Shown piece after piece: positions 47,576 to 61,200 of a stretch of 64,000 bases of DNA. The position numbers and the translations under genes were made by a program. The DNA comes from Eonycteris spelaea (Eukaryota; Chordata; Mammalia; Chiroptera; Pteropodidae): NCBI GenBank assembly GCA_003508835.1, contig PUFA01000027.1, positions 4,712,001-4,776,000 on the forward strand, written 5' to 3'. The first letter of the stretch is position 1; each line of letters starts with the position of its first letter. The notes under the pieces are model-generated. The model worked only from the letters and a program-made list of their open reading frames with translations. It did no database searches and was not told the DNA's origin.

Positions 47576-48499
47576 ATTAAGTTCTTTGTTTATTTTTTCC
47601 TGGGTACTTTTTTTTTTTTTTGTGGGGAAGGGGTCATCTGAGCATAAATTAAGAGAGGTGGAAATAAAATATATGTATTGTGGAGCTCATCTGCAACATC
47701 AGTATAATGCCTTCTTTCCATGTCCCCTCGTGCTTATTCTCCCAGGTCTCTGAGGCTTTGCCCCACAAACCTTCCAAGAAAAAAAACCTAGGTGGGACGG
47801 AAAAATGGGGAGAATCTTTGAGTAACCCTGATTGGTAGTCTAAAGTGAATGGATAAATTTGAAAAGAGGATAAAATCACATACAAATATAAAATCTGTCG
47901 AAGACTTAACTCATGCATTAAGGGAGGCACTAGTAAGATGTTACAACTGGTTCAAAAGAGAACTCATAGTATCACCCAAAGTATTATTTATAGTCAAATG
48001 AGGGAATGTCGAATTTATAAATGGATGCCAAACTGGTCATTGTCCCAGGACAGGAATTAATGCATTCTACCAGATACGTTTCTGTGGACAGGGATTAATT
48101 ACAGCACTGTCAATTTTCCACTTATTATCTCCGACAGAGTTATGACATAGCCTAGTCAAAGACAAAGGTGGAGCTAACCTGGATATGTGGGCTAGTCAGA
48201 ATATCCACTAAATTCCAAAGTCTTTCACAATTTTTCCTTATACTGATAAGATTTAGGCTATTAAAACATTCTATCCTAGGTCGAAAATTTTGCCATCTGA
48301 AAGCCAAATCCAGTTTTTAGAGGATTTGGTCAATCTGCAGAGTATTTTAAACATTTGAAATTTGTTGCTGTCATCTAGAAAAGATTTTTACATAATAGTT
48401 GGGTTTCCAGTTTGTCTTGAAAAATCAAACTCAGTGACATTGGGCCCACATTCTTTGTGGGATAGTTGTTAGAGCTGCCAAAAGTGCCTTCTGTTTTTT

Positions 48500-48735
48500 T
48501 TTTTTTTTTAATTAAAAAAATCTTTATTTTTTTTATTGTAAAAATATATGATATTTAGCTTAGAAAAAAAAGCAAATACTACAAAGGAGCCATAAAGTGA
48601 ATAAATATAAACCAGTCGTGCATCCTGGTAACAGTAACAACTAGTAGGCTTGGTGTGTATTTTTCCATAGTTTTATACAAACTTAATATATAAACTTATT
48701 TGTTCACACACACAAAATAGAATATTCAAACTTAT
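48500..48735 (-). mobile_element. Probable L1 3' end remnant
   Basis: A T-rich start (reverse poly(A)-like) is followed by TTATTGTAAAAATATATGAT and TCCATAGTTTTATACAAAC, resembling reversed L1 3' UTR. Divergence is high, so confidence is modest. Confidence 0.4.
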
Positions 48736-50238
48736 TTGCTCACAAACACAAAATAGAAATTACTTTTATGATTAGGAAGCTTGCTAGTTTTATTAGCAAA
48801 TAAATTAGAAGAACTACTAGAAAGGATAAAATAGTATAAACAAGTACTTCAACTAAAAGGTTAGTTCTCCGAGAGGATTGGGTGACAGTGACAGCAGCAG
48901 TTCTGAGTCCAAGGCCCATGTCGTCCCACACACAGACTTTAAAGGGGAGAGACCTGACACAGGCAACTTTAGACCTCCAATCTGTATTCCACAAAGGTTC
49001 TTCGATGCTTTGGGATCACCTTCATGCGGGAGAAATGCCCCAACCATGGCTTCAGCCTAGCCTTGTTTTTGTTTTTGTTGTTTTACCGTGAGCATAGCAA
49101 GTGAGAATATGATTTCAGGCTTTCCTAGCTCAACACTTTGAAAAGCGCTTTCACTGGTTCCAGAATTGAGACTTCACTAGCCTTGTTTTGCGTAAGGGCT
49201 CCCCCTCTCGGCTCCCTGGGCATCTGTCTCCATCCCTAAAGGGTCCTTTAGAGGAGGCCTGCACTCTGCTTCCCTGCTGTCTCAGGCTAGGCTGGTTTCC
49301 CTCAGTTACCTGCCTGGCATCTAATTTACCACACTGGATTCTGCAGCAGAGGTCAGTTTCTGCAGTTTTGAAATGTGAAACAATATAGTTGGGTTAAAAT
49401 TTTAGCCCTGGTGTGACAGCCAAGTATAATGTTTTTGAAAATTTTGAAGAAATGGGAGTACACACATCATTTTGGTGATATTTAGAGGGATGTATTTTCA
49501 TGGTATAGTTTGAGACTTTAGAGATCATGATCTCAATCCCTGAACTTTTCTATTTTCCATTTGAAATACTATTGCTCTTTGTGATTCCAGCTATTACTCA
49601 AATGCTAACAATTCCTGAATTCAAACTTATTCCTTTCACTGGAGCACTGAGTTTTATTTTTCCAACTGCTCTTTACATATTTCCATCTGGACCAGTCACT
49701 GTTTCCCTACATCTCTCTTGTCCATAATGGAATTCATTATCTTTTCTTCTCTTGAAATAAACTTCCCATTCCTTATCTTATTCATAATATCACTTTCTTC
49801 AGTCCCTCATGCTTGAAACTTCAGTCATCTTTTATTCTTTCCTCAGGATTTTGTAGAGTTGAGCATCACAAAGTCCTGCTCCATATTTCTGTACATCCCT
49901 TCTTTTTCATTCAAACTTCCGTCTTAATCCAGTCCATTTTTTCTGCTTTCTAACTTCTTGACTCTATACTTTAAATCAATCTCTCCAGTGTATTATTTAA
50001 AATTATAATCTCTCTGAAACACTCCTTTCCTCAAGATCCTAGATTACACAGTAATGTTAAACAAATCCTGGTGTGTCACTCTGGATATTCTAATATTTTG
50101 AGTTTTCAGCCCATTCAATAATTTTTCTCTACTTTTAGAAGGGAAGGAAGATTAAAACATTGTTCAGGATTTTAATTTTTCAGCGGTATGAGATTTATAT
50201 ATTTATTGGATTTGGGCACAAATATGAAGAAAAAAATT

Positions 50239-50264
50239 GTGTGTGTGTGTATGTGTGTGTGTGT
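50239..50264 (+). repeat. (GT)n microsatellite
   Basis: GT dinucleotides over 26 nt with a single AT interruption, in UMAD1 intron 1. Confidence 0.9.
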
Positions 50265-50734
50265 ATCAGTGTAGCTAAGTGGCTGCTGTTTATCAATCAC
50301 ACATAGAAATTTCAGTGTATTTGATACGTTTACCTAGTAGTCTTTGAAATTGAATAAGGTAATCAAGTTTAGAAAAACAGGTTCCCTTAATCTTTTAATC
50401 CTTTTATCATGAGTAATGTTACTTTAATAGTTAGCCTTAGAAGAATAAGGCAAAAACATAGCTGTTACTCTCCCTACCCTCCTCTCCTTCAGAGCAATGG
50501 GATCTGCTCTGCCTAGCGTCAGGCTCGTCCTCCTGTATGCAGCCTGTGTATACCAGTAAACGTGAAGACACTGTCCTTTCATTTTTCAGTTTTGTGTGAA
50601 TGCTTAGAGAAAAGAAGCATTTTGTTTTTAATACAAAGACTGTATCTGTAACACAAAGTGGTTTAAGATTTGAGACAATTTTCTGAATAATTGTGAACTA
50701 AAACATTTATACAACATCTAGAATATTGTGTTAA

Positions 50735-51735
50735 TGAATTTTAAGTACAGCTTTATTGAGGTGTTATCCACATACAATAACTCGCACATATTGAAAGTGC
50801 TCAATTTGATGAGTTTTGACATGTTTATACCCCGAAACCATCACCACAATCAAGATAATGAATGCATCCATCACCCCCGCAAGCTCGCTTGTGCTCCTTG
50901 GTATTCCCTGTCTCCTCTCCTCCCTCCTTGCACCTCCCCATCCCCCAGGCAACCACTGATCTGCTTTCTGTCACTGTACATTAGTTTGCATTTTCTAGAA
51001 GTTCGTATAAATGGAATCATAAAGTATAAACTCTTTTTAGTCTGGTTTTTTTCACTCAGCCTAATTTTGTTGATATTTATGCGTGTCACAGCATATTTTA
51101 GGACTTCGTTCCTTTCTCTTGTTGTATAGTCTTATGGATATGCCGCAGTTTGTTTATCCATTTATCTCTTGTTGGACATTTGGCTTGTTTCCAGTTCGGG
51201 GCTATTACAAAAAAAGCTGTACAACATTTGTGTACAAGTGTGGGCATGTGCTTTCATTTTCCTTTGGTAAATACCTAGAAGGAGAAGGTCTGGGTCACAT
51301 GGTAGGTGTATGTTTTATGTTTTAAAGAAACTGCCACACTTATCCAGAGTGGTTGTACTACGTTACACACTTAACACCATGTACGAGAGTTCCAGTTGCT
51401 CTACATTTTTGCCACGACTTTGCATGGTGAGCCTTTTTAATTTTAAATATTTTAATAGATATGTAGTAGTATCTTACTGAGATTTTAATTAGCATTTGCC
51501 TATTGACTAATGATGTTGAACATCCTTTTGTGTGTGTGTGTGTGTGTGTTTGCCATTTACTTGTCATCTTTGGCGACATGTCTATTCATATCTTTTGCCC
51601 AGTTTTTACTGATTTTTTTCATTGTTGCATCTTAAGAGTTTTAAAATATATTTTATATACATGTTCTATGTTAGATATGTGAATTTCAAGTGTTTTGTTC
51701 CAGCTTGTGGCTTGGGCAGGTGAATTCTTTATTCC
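50735..51735 (-). mobile_element. L1 (L1M-type) 3' end, about 1 kb
   Basis: A clear reversed L1: AGCTTTATTGAGGTGTTATC, CATACAATAACTCGCACATA, CCCAGGCAACCACTGATCTG, AGAAGTTCGTATAAATGGAA, ATACCTAGAAGGAGAAGG, ACGAGAGTTCCAGTTGCTCT and TGACTAATGATGTTGAACAT in order. The long open frames across it are chance. It is antisense to UMAD1. Confidence 0.85.
51529..51550 (+). repeat. (TG)n microsatellite inside the L1
   Basis: About 11 TG units have expanded within L1 sequence just after CATCCTTT. Confidence 0.9.
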
Positions 51736-52449
51736 CCTTCTGTATCAAAGATTCTCATGTTTGAGAATTAGGAAGTATGCTGGGTTGGGTCCCAGCTCAG
51801 CCAGGCAAGAGTGTTTCTGCTAGCTGATAATGTATTTTTAAGAATAAATTTTGGTGTTTTTTTTTTTTCTGTTTATAAATGTAAAATGTGCTCATTGTAT
51901 GCCATTTAAAAAGTACTGAAAATTGTAAATCAGGAAACGAAACTGGAATATGCCCAAGAAGTTCAAGCAGAAGAAGTCCAGCTGTGAAGGCCATACACAC
52001 CAGCAACATGAGTGCTTGGAATTTACCATATGCTGGGCTGGGGGCAGCAGGGCTGTTGCAGGCCTCCTCCACTTCGGGAGTGGGGCTTTGAAATTACCCT
52101 GAGTTTTGCTAAGGAATGCCTCAGAAAACGGTAAACTGTCTTTGTGCTTTGTTCCCCCTACATATGAATCAAGTGCTGCATTCGCAGTGCTCGGTCACTA
52201 TCTAGCCTAAGTGCTTAATCAATCTTTATTAAATATAAAGCGAGTGAAGGTCTTAAGCATAGATGATGTAGAATTTACAGATGTCTTCAGAACATAGAGC
52301 TGAGCAAGACTTGGGAAAGTAGGGATTGATAAAGACAAAAATGAAAGCAATTGAATGTTTTGACTAATATTGGGAAATATTAAAGTCCAACACAAATGTC
52401 ATAAGTGTTAAAGATTCCTTTCCTCTGGTGCTTTATTGATGAAAAGCAT

Positions 52450-52680
52450 GTAGTTTTGGTGCTAAAATGACTTGGTTTAAAATTTTGCCTCTGCTGTGTA
52501 CTAGCCCTATGAATTTGGACCAATACTTAACCTACTTTATACTTCAATTCTTTCACTTAACACATTGTGAATAATTATGTGTGCCTGGTGGAGGGGATTA
52601 TAAATCATTGGAGATAGATGATATGCAGCATTTTGATAGAGTGACTGATACACTGTAGTCATTTCCCTTTTCCTTCCCGG
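52450..52680 (+). mobile_element. MIR SINE
   Basis: Plus-strand MIR order: TGACTTGGTTTAAAATTTTG, CTCTGCTGTGTACTAGCCCT, TACTTAACCTACTTTATACT and GTGACTGATACACTGTAGTC. Divergent but recognisable. Confidence 0.6.
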
Positions 52681-55590
52681 TTTCCAGTCTTAGGCAGGAT
52701 AACTAAATCTGGCTGCTGGAGTGGTGACCTAACCATACTTCTCACTGTGAGAAGTCACTCATAGAGCAGAGATCTTAGAACAGTATTTGCCAGTCCTGCC
52801 AGGATAAATTTTCCTACCACTTGTGTGTGTTTTTCAGTGATCTGAAAAAAATGTCATGAGATAAAGATAATTTGATTATAGATTTTAGTGTCTCAGGACA
52901 TATATTTTTCATGTATGGAGCAATTGCTATAAAGATCCATGGTTAGGCTGACCTGAGGTACCTAGTGGAATGAGTCATTAATGTCAACAGCAGGATTGAT
53001 CATACAAGGGCATCCTGAGACTGTAAAATTGGAACCATGTTCCCATGGGTAAACATATCGAGGGGACCACGTGGAGGAAGGAGTTAAGGTAGTGGTTGGG
53101 TTGGCTGAATGCTAGGAAGGAGGGTGGCTGGTACTTTTGTATCAAGTTTAGAGCTGTTTCCAATGGATATTTGTAGTAAACTCGTCCTCACGCTTATTCC
53201 AAGTTCTTCCATACTGTCTCTGCTGCCTTTTCTCATTCCTGACCTGTGTCTTCCATGCCTGGAAGTTTTTGACTCTTGGAGCCTAAATTATTCCTCCTGC
53301 TCTAAATGTGTCTGGAATGTTGTGATGTTCTGAACTGACGGACTATAATGCCATGCATTGCCAGTAATTCATTCTATCAGCAAATTGCTGCAGGCTGTAA
53401 ATTATTTAAGGTTTATGTTTTAGGTCATGAGAAACTTAAATGCCTCACTTAGTTACTTGAGTTATAAATTCGGTACAAAATACTTCCATTACAGCTAAGA
53501 TATTCTTGCATTACAGCTAAGTTTGGTCTGGCTCTCAGAACAACATATCTAAAATTTGGGGGTTTGAAAATGATTTCAGAACCACTTTGATTTCCATGTT
53601 TGTTCCATTTCTGTTTAGTGGCTGGACATGAAAAGGTTTTGGAAATCTAAGGCCTTCTGCTGAAAGGCTTTTCTTTATATGTTAGAACAGGAGCTACTTT
53701 TTAAAGGGCCTCTCTTCTCTGTGTCCACAAAGCTTCTTGTTTATAGAACTCTAATGGCATGTGACACAGTGAACTAAGCAAGCCACGTGGCCACACCCCC
53801 CTCAGGAGGGTAGACAGTTACAGTCCTGATATGTCTCCATAAGACAGAACCAGTGAACAGCCGTCATGATTCTGTGGTCACCAAATACTCAGCTCTCTCT
53901 CCCTGCTGGAAACAAAATGACTCAGCCCTCCCCAAGGGCAGTAACCCAAATTGCCCTATTCAGCCTTAGCACCACATTGAAAGCTCAGTATCTCTTCATC
54001 AGGTTCAGATGTGTTTATCTCTTGGTCTGGAGACTTCATGAACTAAAAAGACCAGTAGTCTGTCCCTTTAGTTCCCTTCCATCCTTGCGGAACTGGGAAA
54101 GATAACCGACAAAACCACTCCCATTCAGAAAGGGGAGGAATGGGTGATAAATATCAGTCACAGAGTAGTAGAAATTCTGAAATCCCACTGAGTGAGCAGG
54201 CGCTTTGGGGGATCCCCACCTGAGGTTGGAGAATGGTCACTAATTATGCCCAGACCTGCTTTCTAGAAGAAGCTGCCCTGTCCATTGTTCTCCAAGGCCA
54301 TTGGCTCCACTCTCTCGGAGTTCCTTCCTTTTCCAGTAACTTCCTTGGCTACCACCAAAGAGGACACTGGCAATAGGCCTTTTGAGCAGTTTTCTCTGGC
54401 AGCTTCGTGTCTGTAGGGTTGTTTCAAATATCCAATACTCTCTTCTTTTAATCTAAACTGGTAGTTATTTTGTAGTATAACTTTCAAAAATTTTATTGAC
54501 TTCTTACCTAATTCTAATCAGATTCATGTATCAATAGCCAGATCTACAATTTGGCTAGATATAACTCTTAGCTTTGCTATATTTCTCATTTTTTTCACCC
54601 CTACATGTGCCCCTTCCCTCTTTATTTGAGGGTGTCTTTTCTCCACGCTTCAGTTGGAGACCTAACCCCTTTGTCTTTTTCCTGAACCATTTTATTTTAA
54701 GTGAAAGAATTTACTGAGCGCCACATTAATCAGCACTGAGGTTTTAATATCAAGTGTGGTGACTATTCCCTTGATTTGATCCTTACCTGAGGTTGAGTTT
54801 TAATCAGCTTTTGTTCCTTCAGAGGCTTTCTTCGTTGTTTTATTTTTGACTATTTGAGGTTGAGAAGTAGCTGCCTCTTCCAGTCATTTAGTCTTTGAAC
54901 TTGAACTCTATTTTCTTACATTCCTGCTTATAAACCAACCAATTCTTTTCTGATACTTCTTTCTTGAATGGGTTTCTTTTTATCTTATTCAGTTATTGTT
55001 TTCATCTCATTGTATTTCCATTTTTTCCTTTGCGTTTTTAATTTTGTTTTTCATAGAGGCTATGTCTCTCGTACTCTATCAAGGGTGCCAAACTATTCTC
55101 AGACTTTTGATCTATCACTGTATCCACTAAGCTCTTTGAGGATTTCAGAGGCTGTTCCTTTTCTATACTGGAATATTTTCTTTTTCACATGGCTTGTGTT
55201 TTTCTTCTTCATTTCATATTCCTTTAAAAAGTAAATCCGCCAGATATGTTTTCTATGAACAAATAGGCTCTTTTATCATCCACTTGGACCTACTGCTCAG
55301 GGCAGGTTGACCTACACAAATCTCAGTTCAATGTTCAGTTTCTAGAAGGCTTTTTCTCAGATAAAATCTTTACTTACCCTTTCTGCTTGGTTTTCTGGTT
55401 TGGGTGGAATATATGAAAACAAAAATGTGGAGCACTTGCTGCCACCAGGCTTTTTCCTTTCTTTGCTGCGTCTTACATTGCTTTGCTCTGGAACACAATG
55501 TGTCCTGGCAAGTTCCCTTCAGCTTCTTCCCAGCTTTCTGTTAGGAGTTGTTACCTTGCCTGAATGTACACAGGTGGGAGAAGGTATCAG

Positions 55591-55593
<3 letters not shown>

Positions 55594-55625
<32 letters not shown>
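55594..55625 (+). repeat. (GT)16 microsatellite
   Basis: Sixteen uninterrupted GT units, the longest simple repeat in the window, about 560 bp before the UMAD1 start-codon exon. Confidence 0.95.
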
Positions 55626-55628
<3 letters not shown>

Positions 55629-56165
55629 TGGGGCAGCACACAATAATCTCACCAACACAAAGATTAGCACTGATGGAAATTTAAAGTTGGCTACAGTTTT
55701 CCAGCGGATACAGTTCTCGAGTGTCGAGTCCGGTAACTAACTGCAGAGGACCTTTGAGGTGCCTTCTTTTTTCAGGCGGTCTCAGTTTTACGAGGCTGAT
55801 GCTAGTTATGGCATGACAGGTTTTTCCCCCCTTTCTTCCATGGAGTGTCTGATTTATGGTTAGCGAGATCCTTCTAGGTTCTGGCGGCATCTGTCGATAT
55901 TAGCTTTACATGTAGTGATTTCTTGGGTTATTTCCTGCATGTTCAGAAATTGAGAGGTCGTATGACTCATGGCACACATGATTTTAAACTGGAAGTTCAT
56001 CGATCCTATTTTTTGGCTTTGTCTTCTGACACCTAGAGAGGAGGGCTCGTGTTTTAAGTCTGGTAATAGAATTCCTAAAAAGTAGTTACCGTAAGTCTTT
56101 ACATTTGGCTTTTTTACTAGAGAGAGTATGAATTTTACGGTTTCATTGAATTTGACGTTATATAG

Positions 56166-56288
<123 letters not shown>

Positions 56289-57649
56289 TAAGGAATAAAA
56301 TCATAATTAGAGACATTATTTTTCTTTTAAAAAATTACTTGAAAATTACATGATTGATTTTTAAATTATTTAATTTATGTATATGAAATCTATGGAAATA
56401 AAGTTTATCAATCACTTAGAATATTGTCATCAAGTCATACTCTTCTTAAACGTTGGTGTAGCTATGTCCTTCAAATTCAGTTTATCATACCATCCCAATG
56501 TTTTTGCTCTCTGATGTGGTAGTCAGTCTTTTTAACTGTAACAAACCTTGATGATTTCAAGTTCTGTTTTATAAATAGCACCAGACCTTGCTTCTTAAAT
56601 TAGCATCTGAAGTTAAATTTGGCGTTCAATAAATATTTGCTGAAGGAAGTACACTTTGAAATCTAAATAATGTTCAATAGTGTCTCCTCAATGTTTAAGC
56701 CCAGTTTATTTCCTATTATAAAATTAATACTGCTATTAAGATTTCAGTGGTTTTAAAAAATATTTCTTCCAAACCAGTACTATGCTTTTCATAAGAGGAA
56801 TTCTGAAAAATGACATTTTCTTCTTTCCCTGAGGAAGAGATTTGCAGTCTGGCGAGGAGGAGCCAGAACCCAGTGACTCCTTGTGGGGCAAATCTGCCCT
56901 GGACCTCCTCCACCAAATTCAGGCTCCCTCTCAAGAGGATTTACATGAACTCACAGGGTGTTTACTCCCTGGGATGTTTCTCAGGTGTTTTCTTTTCCAA
57001 ATTCTGGTTTCCTATCTCTTCCTTTACGTTGGCCTGTCAGAGTAGGGTCCCCTGGCATAGATGGGATTTAAGGGTGATCCCAAATTTTCAGCTTAGGCCC
57101 TTTCAGAGCCAAGGCTCACTCTATGTCTCTGACCCCCCACTTTCAGAAGTATGGTAGGTGGTCTCTGCCTCTTCAGCCTTTATCTTAGGATATAGTCTCT
57201 TGCAGAAAGGACACAGGGTTTTTACCTCTCTGGCCCTCTTTTTTTTTCTTGGCTTAATCTCTATAGCTAAATGTTACCATAAAAACCCATCTTTTTCACA
57301 GTCAAGTAGTTCTGGCAGGGCTTTGTGCTTTTTTGAATCTGTTCCTTGTGGCCTGAGGCACGGGCAGTGGCCTAGGATGGTCAGAGTTGTCTTCTCTCTG
57401 ACCAGTTCTCCTCTACGAGGCAAAATAGTGGGTCATATTCTGGCAAGGGTGCCAATTTTTCTGGGAGCCTTCTGACAGGGATGAAGTGGGGTGCTGTGGG
57501 GTGCTGTGGACACTACTGCTTGTCTGGCCTTTCTTACCATGTCAGGAATTGTGCTTTGGCTTCCAGGTCAGAACTGGCTCTGTCAACTCCAACTTCTGTT
57601 CCTTGAAAGCTGCCAGTATTACTTCCCCTCTCAGCATTATTTTTTGTTA

Positions 57650-58044
57650 GCAAATAGCTATTTAAAGGATTTGAGTTTAGCCTCCAGAAAATTAAATAGA
57701 CATAAAACAGATTAACAGGAGAAAAGCACCCAGATTATTAAATGTACGTGGGAGCCCTCATACAAAAATGAAGACCAGAAGAAGTAGCAAAACCTAAGTG
57801 CTTATATACGAGGTCGAATAAAGAGTCACTGTGGAAAGTAACTAAAATCCATGGGAGACTAATGGAAGATAAGAGTTATTTTAACAAGATGTGTTTGTAT
57901 AGTTCTCTTGGCCTTAACTCTCCTCCCTCTCTGCTGATAAGAATGTTTCTTTCCTCCTGGCATCTTTCATATGGGTCTTTATCAGGTCAAGATAATCCTA
58001 TGCCAAAGCAGCATATTTCCGGGTGGTATATCTGACATCCTTCA
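57650..58044. mobile_element. Possible old LTR or other interspersed repeat
   Basis: ACAGATTAACAGGAGAAAAG, ATGAAGACCAGAAGAAGTAG, TCCTCCTGGCATCTTTCATA and GTCAAGATAATCCTATGCC occur in an order I associate with a mammalian interspersed repeat, but I cannot name the family. Confidence 0.3.
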
Positions 58045-58205
58045 CCATTTTGAGCAAATTATATAATCTCCAGGTGTCATTATCTGGAAAATGAACATGA
58101 TAGCTGTACCAGCCCCATAGGGCTATGGAGGGGATTAAATGAGTTAGTATGTGTAAAATTGCTTAGAACAACCGTGTACGAGTTGAATTGTGATCATTAT
58201 TTCTC
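58045..58205 (+). mobile_element. MIR SINE fragment
   Basis: GAGCAAATTATATAATCTCC, CATTATCTGGAAAATGAACA, CCCCATAGGGCTATGGAGG and GATTAAATGAGTTAGTATG follow MIR order on the plus strand. Confidence 0.7.
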
Positions 58206-61200
58206 CACATCGGATGAGGAACTTGTAATTTGTCAAGTTCCTCTAGCTCACGCAGCAGGTCCAGGATTGCCTGGAAATCGTGACTGCAGGGCCTACTTCT
58301 GAACTACCAAGCTATCCATGCTTTTAATGTCATAGCATCATTTTTAATTTTAAGACATTGGTTGACATTTTAAGTCTTTTTAAAAAAATTTCGTATGTGT
58401 TCCTTACTGTTTCAAAGAGACAGTGCTGAGTTTTTTTTGTTTGTTTGTTTTTAATTAAAAGAGGGTTGGTTGTTATATTACTGTTTATAATTTGGCTTTA
58501 ATTTTGGCTACCCCAAACTTTTTCACTATTTAATATTTTAAATATTTAAAAATATTGCATAAAACCATAATTTGCTTAATGAAGTTGAGAATTGGAAGGT
58601 GGTATATATTGTTGAGTTAGTAAACAGTCCTTCAACAGTTCAAGACTTAACTGACTTTTTTTATCAGAGGAAAAGGGATCTATCTGCCTCTGTGTATCTG
58701 TCACTCAGATATGTACAGGTTTTACAGCAAAGAAAGTAAGGATTTATTTGAGAGAGTTGCAAGTCCCAGAGACACAGGCATAGCTATTGCTCAAGGCCTA
58801 GCCCCCGGGGTGTCTCAGGAGGACACTTTCATAGGGAAAAATCCTTAGTCATGGAAACTAAGGGACTTGGGTCGTCTGGGTACTACTGATTGGATGGGGC
58901 TGGGTAATTGGTCATTTTGTCCATCTGGTTCAGGAATCAGTCATGGCGCCAATCCTGTCTGGTCCTATGGCCTGGCCCCATGGTTGTGGGGCTGTTCTGC
59001 CTCAATGGGCCTGGGGCTGAAAACATGCCAAAAGCCAAGATTTATCCTTAGTTTATGTTAATTGTCTTTCTTGATCTTAGACCTGAGGCTTTATTCTTGA
59101 AAGGGCTGACTACTAGCTGGAACCTTATGTCTTAAGGCTTCATGATTAGGAGTAGGCATAGCAAGGTAGAAGGATAAGAGCGGGGCTGAGAGGGGTACAG
59201 TTGGAGGGGAGCAAGTGAGTCATAATGTCATTATCTAGGCAAAACTAGCTAAATGAAAGAAAAATCTGTAAGCAAAATCTAGGTGTGGTTACAAATTGAT
59301 AAAAATCAGGAGGGAGTATTAGGAATATAGTTAATTGTCTTTAAAAATAGGATGGTAACCTCTTTTATAAAATGATTTGTTCCACTGAGTTGCTCTTTTT
59401 ATCATATGGTTCTTTCTTTTTACCATATGGTTCTGACATATATAATATCTACTTTATTCTCAGAGCATACTGTGTAAAATATTTTATAAAATGTCAAATA
59501 GGTCAAATGGTAGATATGAATTGCCATTACTAACACAGCCGCATATTTGCATGCATGTACTTTGATTAGCATGTATCCACATAACTTTCTTTGTCTTCAT
59601 GTGCAATAAATACATTACAGAAAACTAAATATATGATTGGTGTTGTGTGTTTATTAACTTCTCTGTGATGCAACTAACTAAAAACTCAGAAACAGGATTA
59701 TGTTTATGGCAACAACTTCTTATCAATTTGTATTCTACAGAATTTTTAAATTATCATCTTATGTGGCTCTTATAATCTGTTTCTAATTAAAGGTATAATT
59801 TGTTTTTTTCCCACTTGAGAATACCTTTTTTATTAGGCCAACCTTCCTGCTTAACACAAATAGATTTTTAGGTCACAATTATCAGATGGCACTGCTGAGT
59901 TGCTTAACACCTCCTGACTTGAAATTCAGGGTCCAGGCAGGGCCTAGGCACTTTTGTTGATGATAGGAATATCTGGGCTGTTCATACACAATTAGGTCAC
60001 TTTTGGATGGAAAACTTTTTCCTTGTTAAGGTTTCCAAAGCTTTTAGCCTTTGTAAAATGTCGAGTGTGCTGAATAAGAATAAGGGGGAAAAGGGCCTAC
60101 AGAAAAACATCCTTTCCCTTGTATCCAGTTCCTATTCACATAAGAAGGTAATAGCTATTCATTCATTCAGTAATGAAGTTGAAGTAATCCTCTAGGGTAC
60201 TCATTTTACTCAAAAACAAATTGCAGTTTTCATTTGCATCACTGGGTGGCGATTTTTTCTTAGCCTTACACTCCTGTTTAAAACCCCAGTGAGCATGGTA
60301 CTATTTGTAATTACCAGGGTTTTCTTCTGTTATGACATGTTTAATTGTACTTTTAAGACATTATCTTTAAGTTGATTACAAATTTGCTACTGTAGTGTGC
60401 AATCTCATAGTTATTTTAAATTAGGAAAAAGGGTGTCTGTTGCTTAGATGTTGGCTTATAATTCCTTCCAAAACTAAGACAAAGGCATGAATTAGTTTAT
60501 TATGCTATCGCAAAAGGAAGGAAAAATAACAGCAACTACAACAACAAAACCCCACAGAATATAGAATGAAAAGGAATAATGTAGATTGCTATTGTGTTCG
60601 GTAATACTGTTGACCAGATATTGAATACAACTTTGGAGCAGGCAGGATGAATTGGCAAGCAGTATTTCAGAGATTAAAGGAATTAGGTTACAGTACAACT
60701 GAAATTCATCATGTTTTTCAGAACATGCAGGTGCTTCTTAAAGTAGGGCATAAGAACCCATTTCCATTAAGCTAATTATTTTGTAAAACTCATTGAATTT
60801 AGAATCAGTTTAATAATTCACAGCAGTTTGGATGTCATCTTTTAAGTATTGCTATTGAAATATGTAATTTAGTCTCACCTTCTGTTTTCTAGTTTAAATG
60901 ATAAATCAGATTTTGAAAAGTAGTGAGTTATTTTTAAGGTTGTCTCCCTCCTACTCAATTCCTCATCCAGGGAATTGTTCAAAAAAGGTACACACACTAG
61001 AGTTAAACTATCACATTTTTATATAGAGCTTTTTAGGTAATCTCTTGATCCCTATATTTTTTCCTTTATTTAAAAGTGGAAATTTAGCTGTGTACAGTAA
61101 AATTTACATTCCAATGAATGAGGGACAGTAAGTCATGTCTAGGGCTGAAGGCTTTAATTAGAACAATGACAAAAACGAAACAGATTTTCAGCATGCACTT

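Noticed and set aside
48740..49091. Several overlapping open frames on both strands near 48.9 kb, possible pseudogene
   Set aside because: No peptide was recognisable in any frame, and there is no poly(A) tail or target duplication to indicate a retrocopy.
50728..51129. 133-codon plus-strand open frame, the longest in the window
   Set aside because: It lies entirely within a reversed L1 3' end and reads noncoding L1 sequence. It has no protein-like motif.
55400..55684. 94-codon open frame with a CVCVCV run
   Set aside because: The run is a translated GT microsatellite, and there is no support for a gene.
56810..57475. Two consecutive long plus-strand frames downstream of the UMAD1 coding exon
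   Set aside because: No splice sites in the right phase join them to the UMAD1 exon, whose known continuation does not match. The peptides have no recognisable domain.
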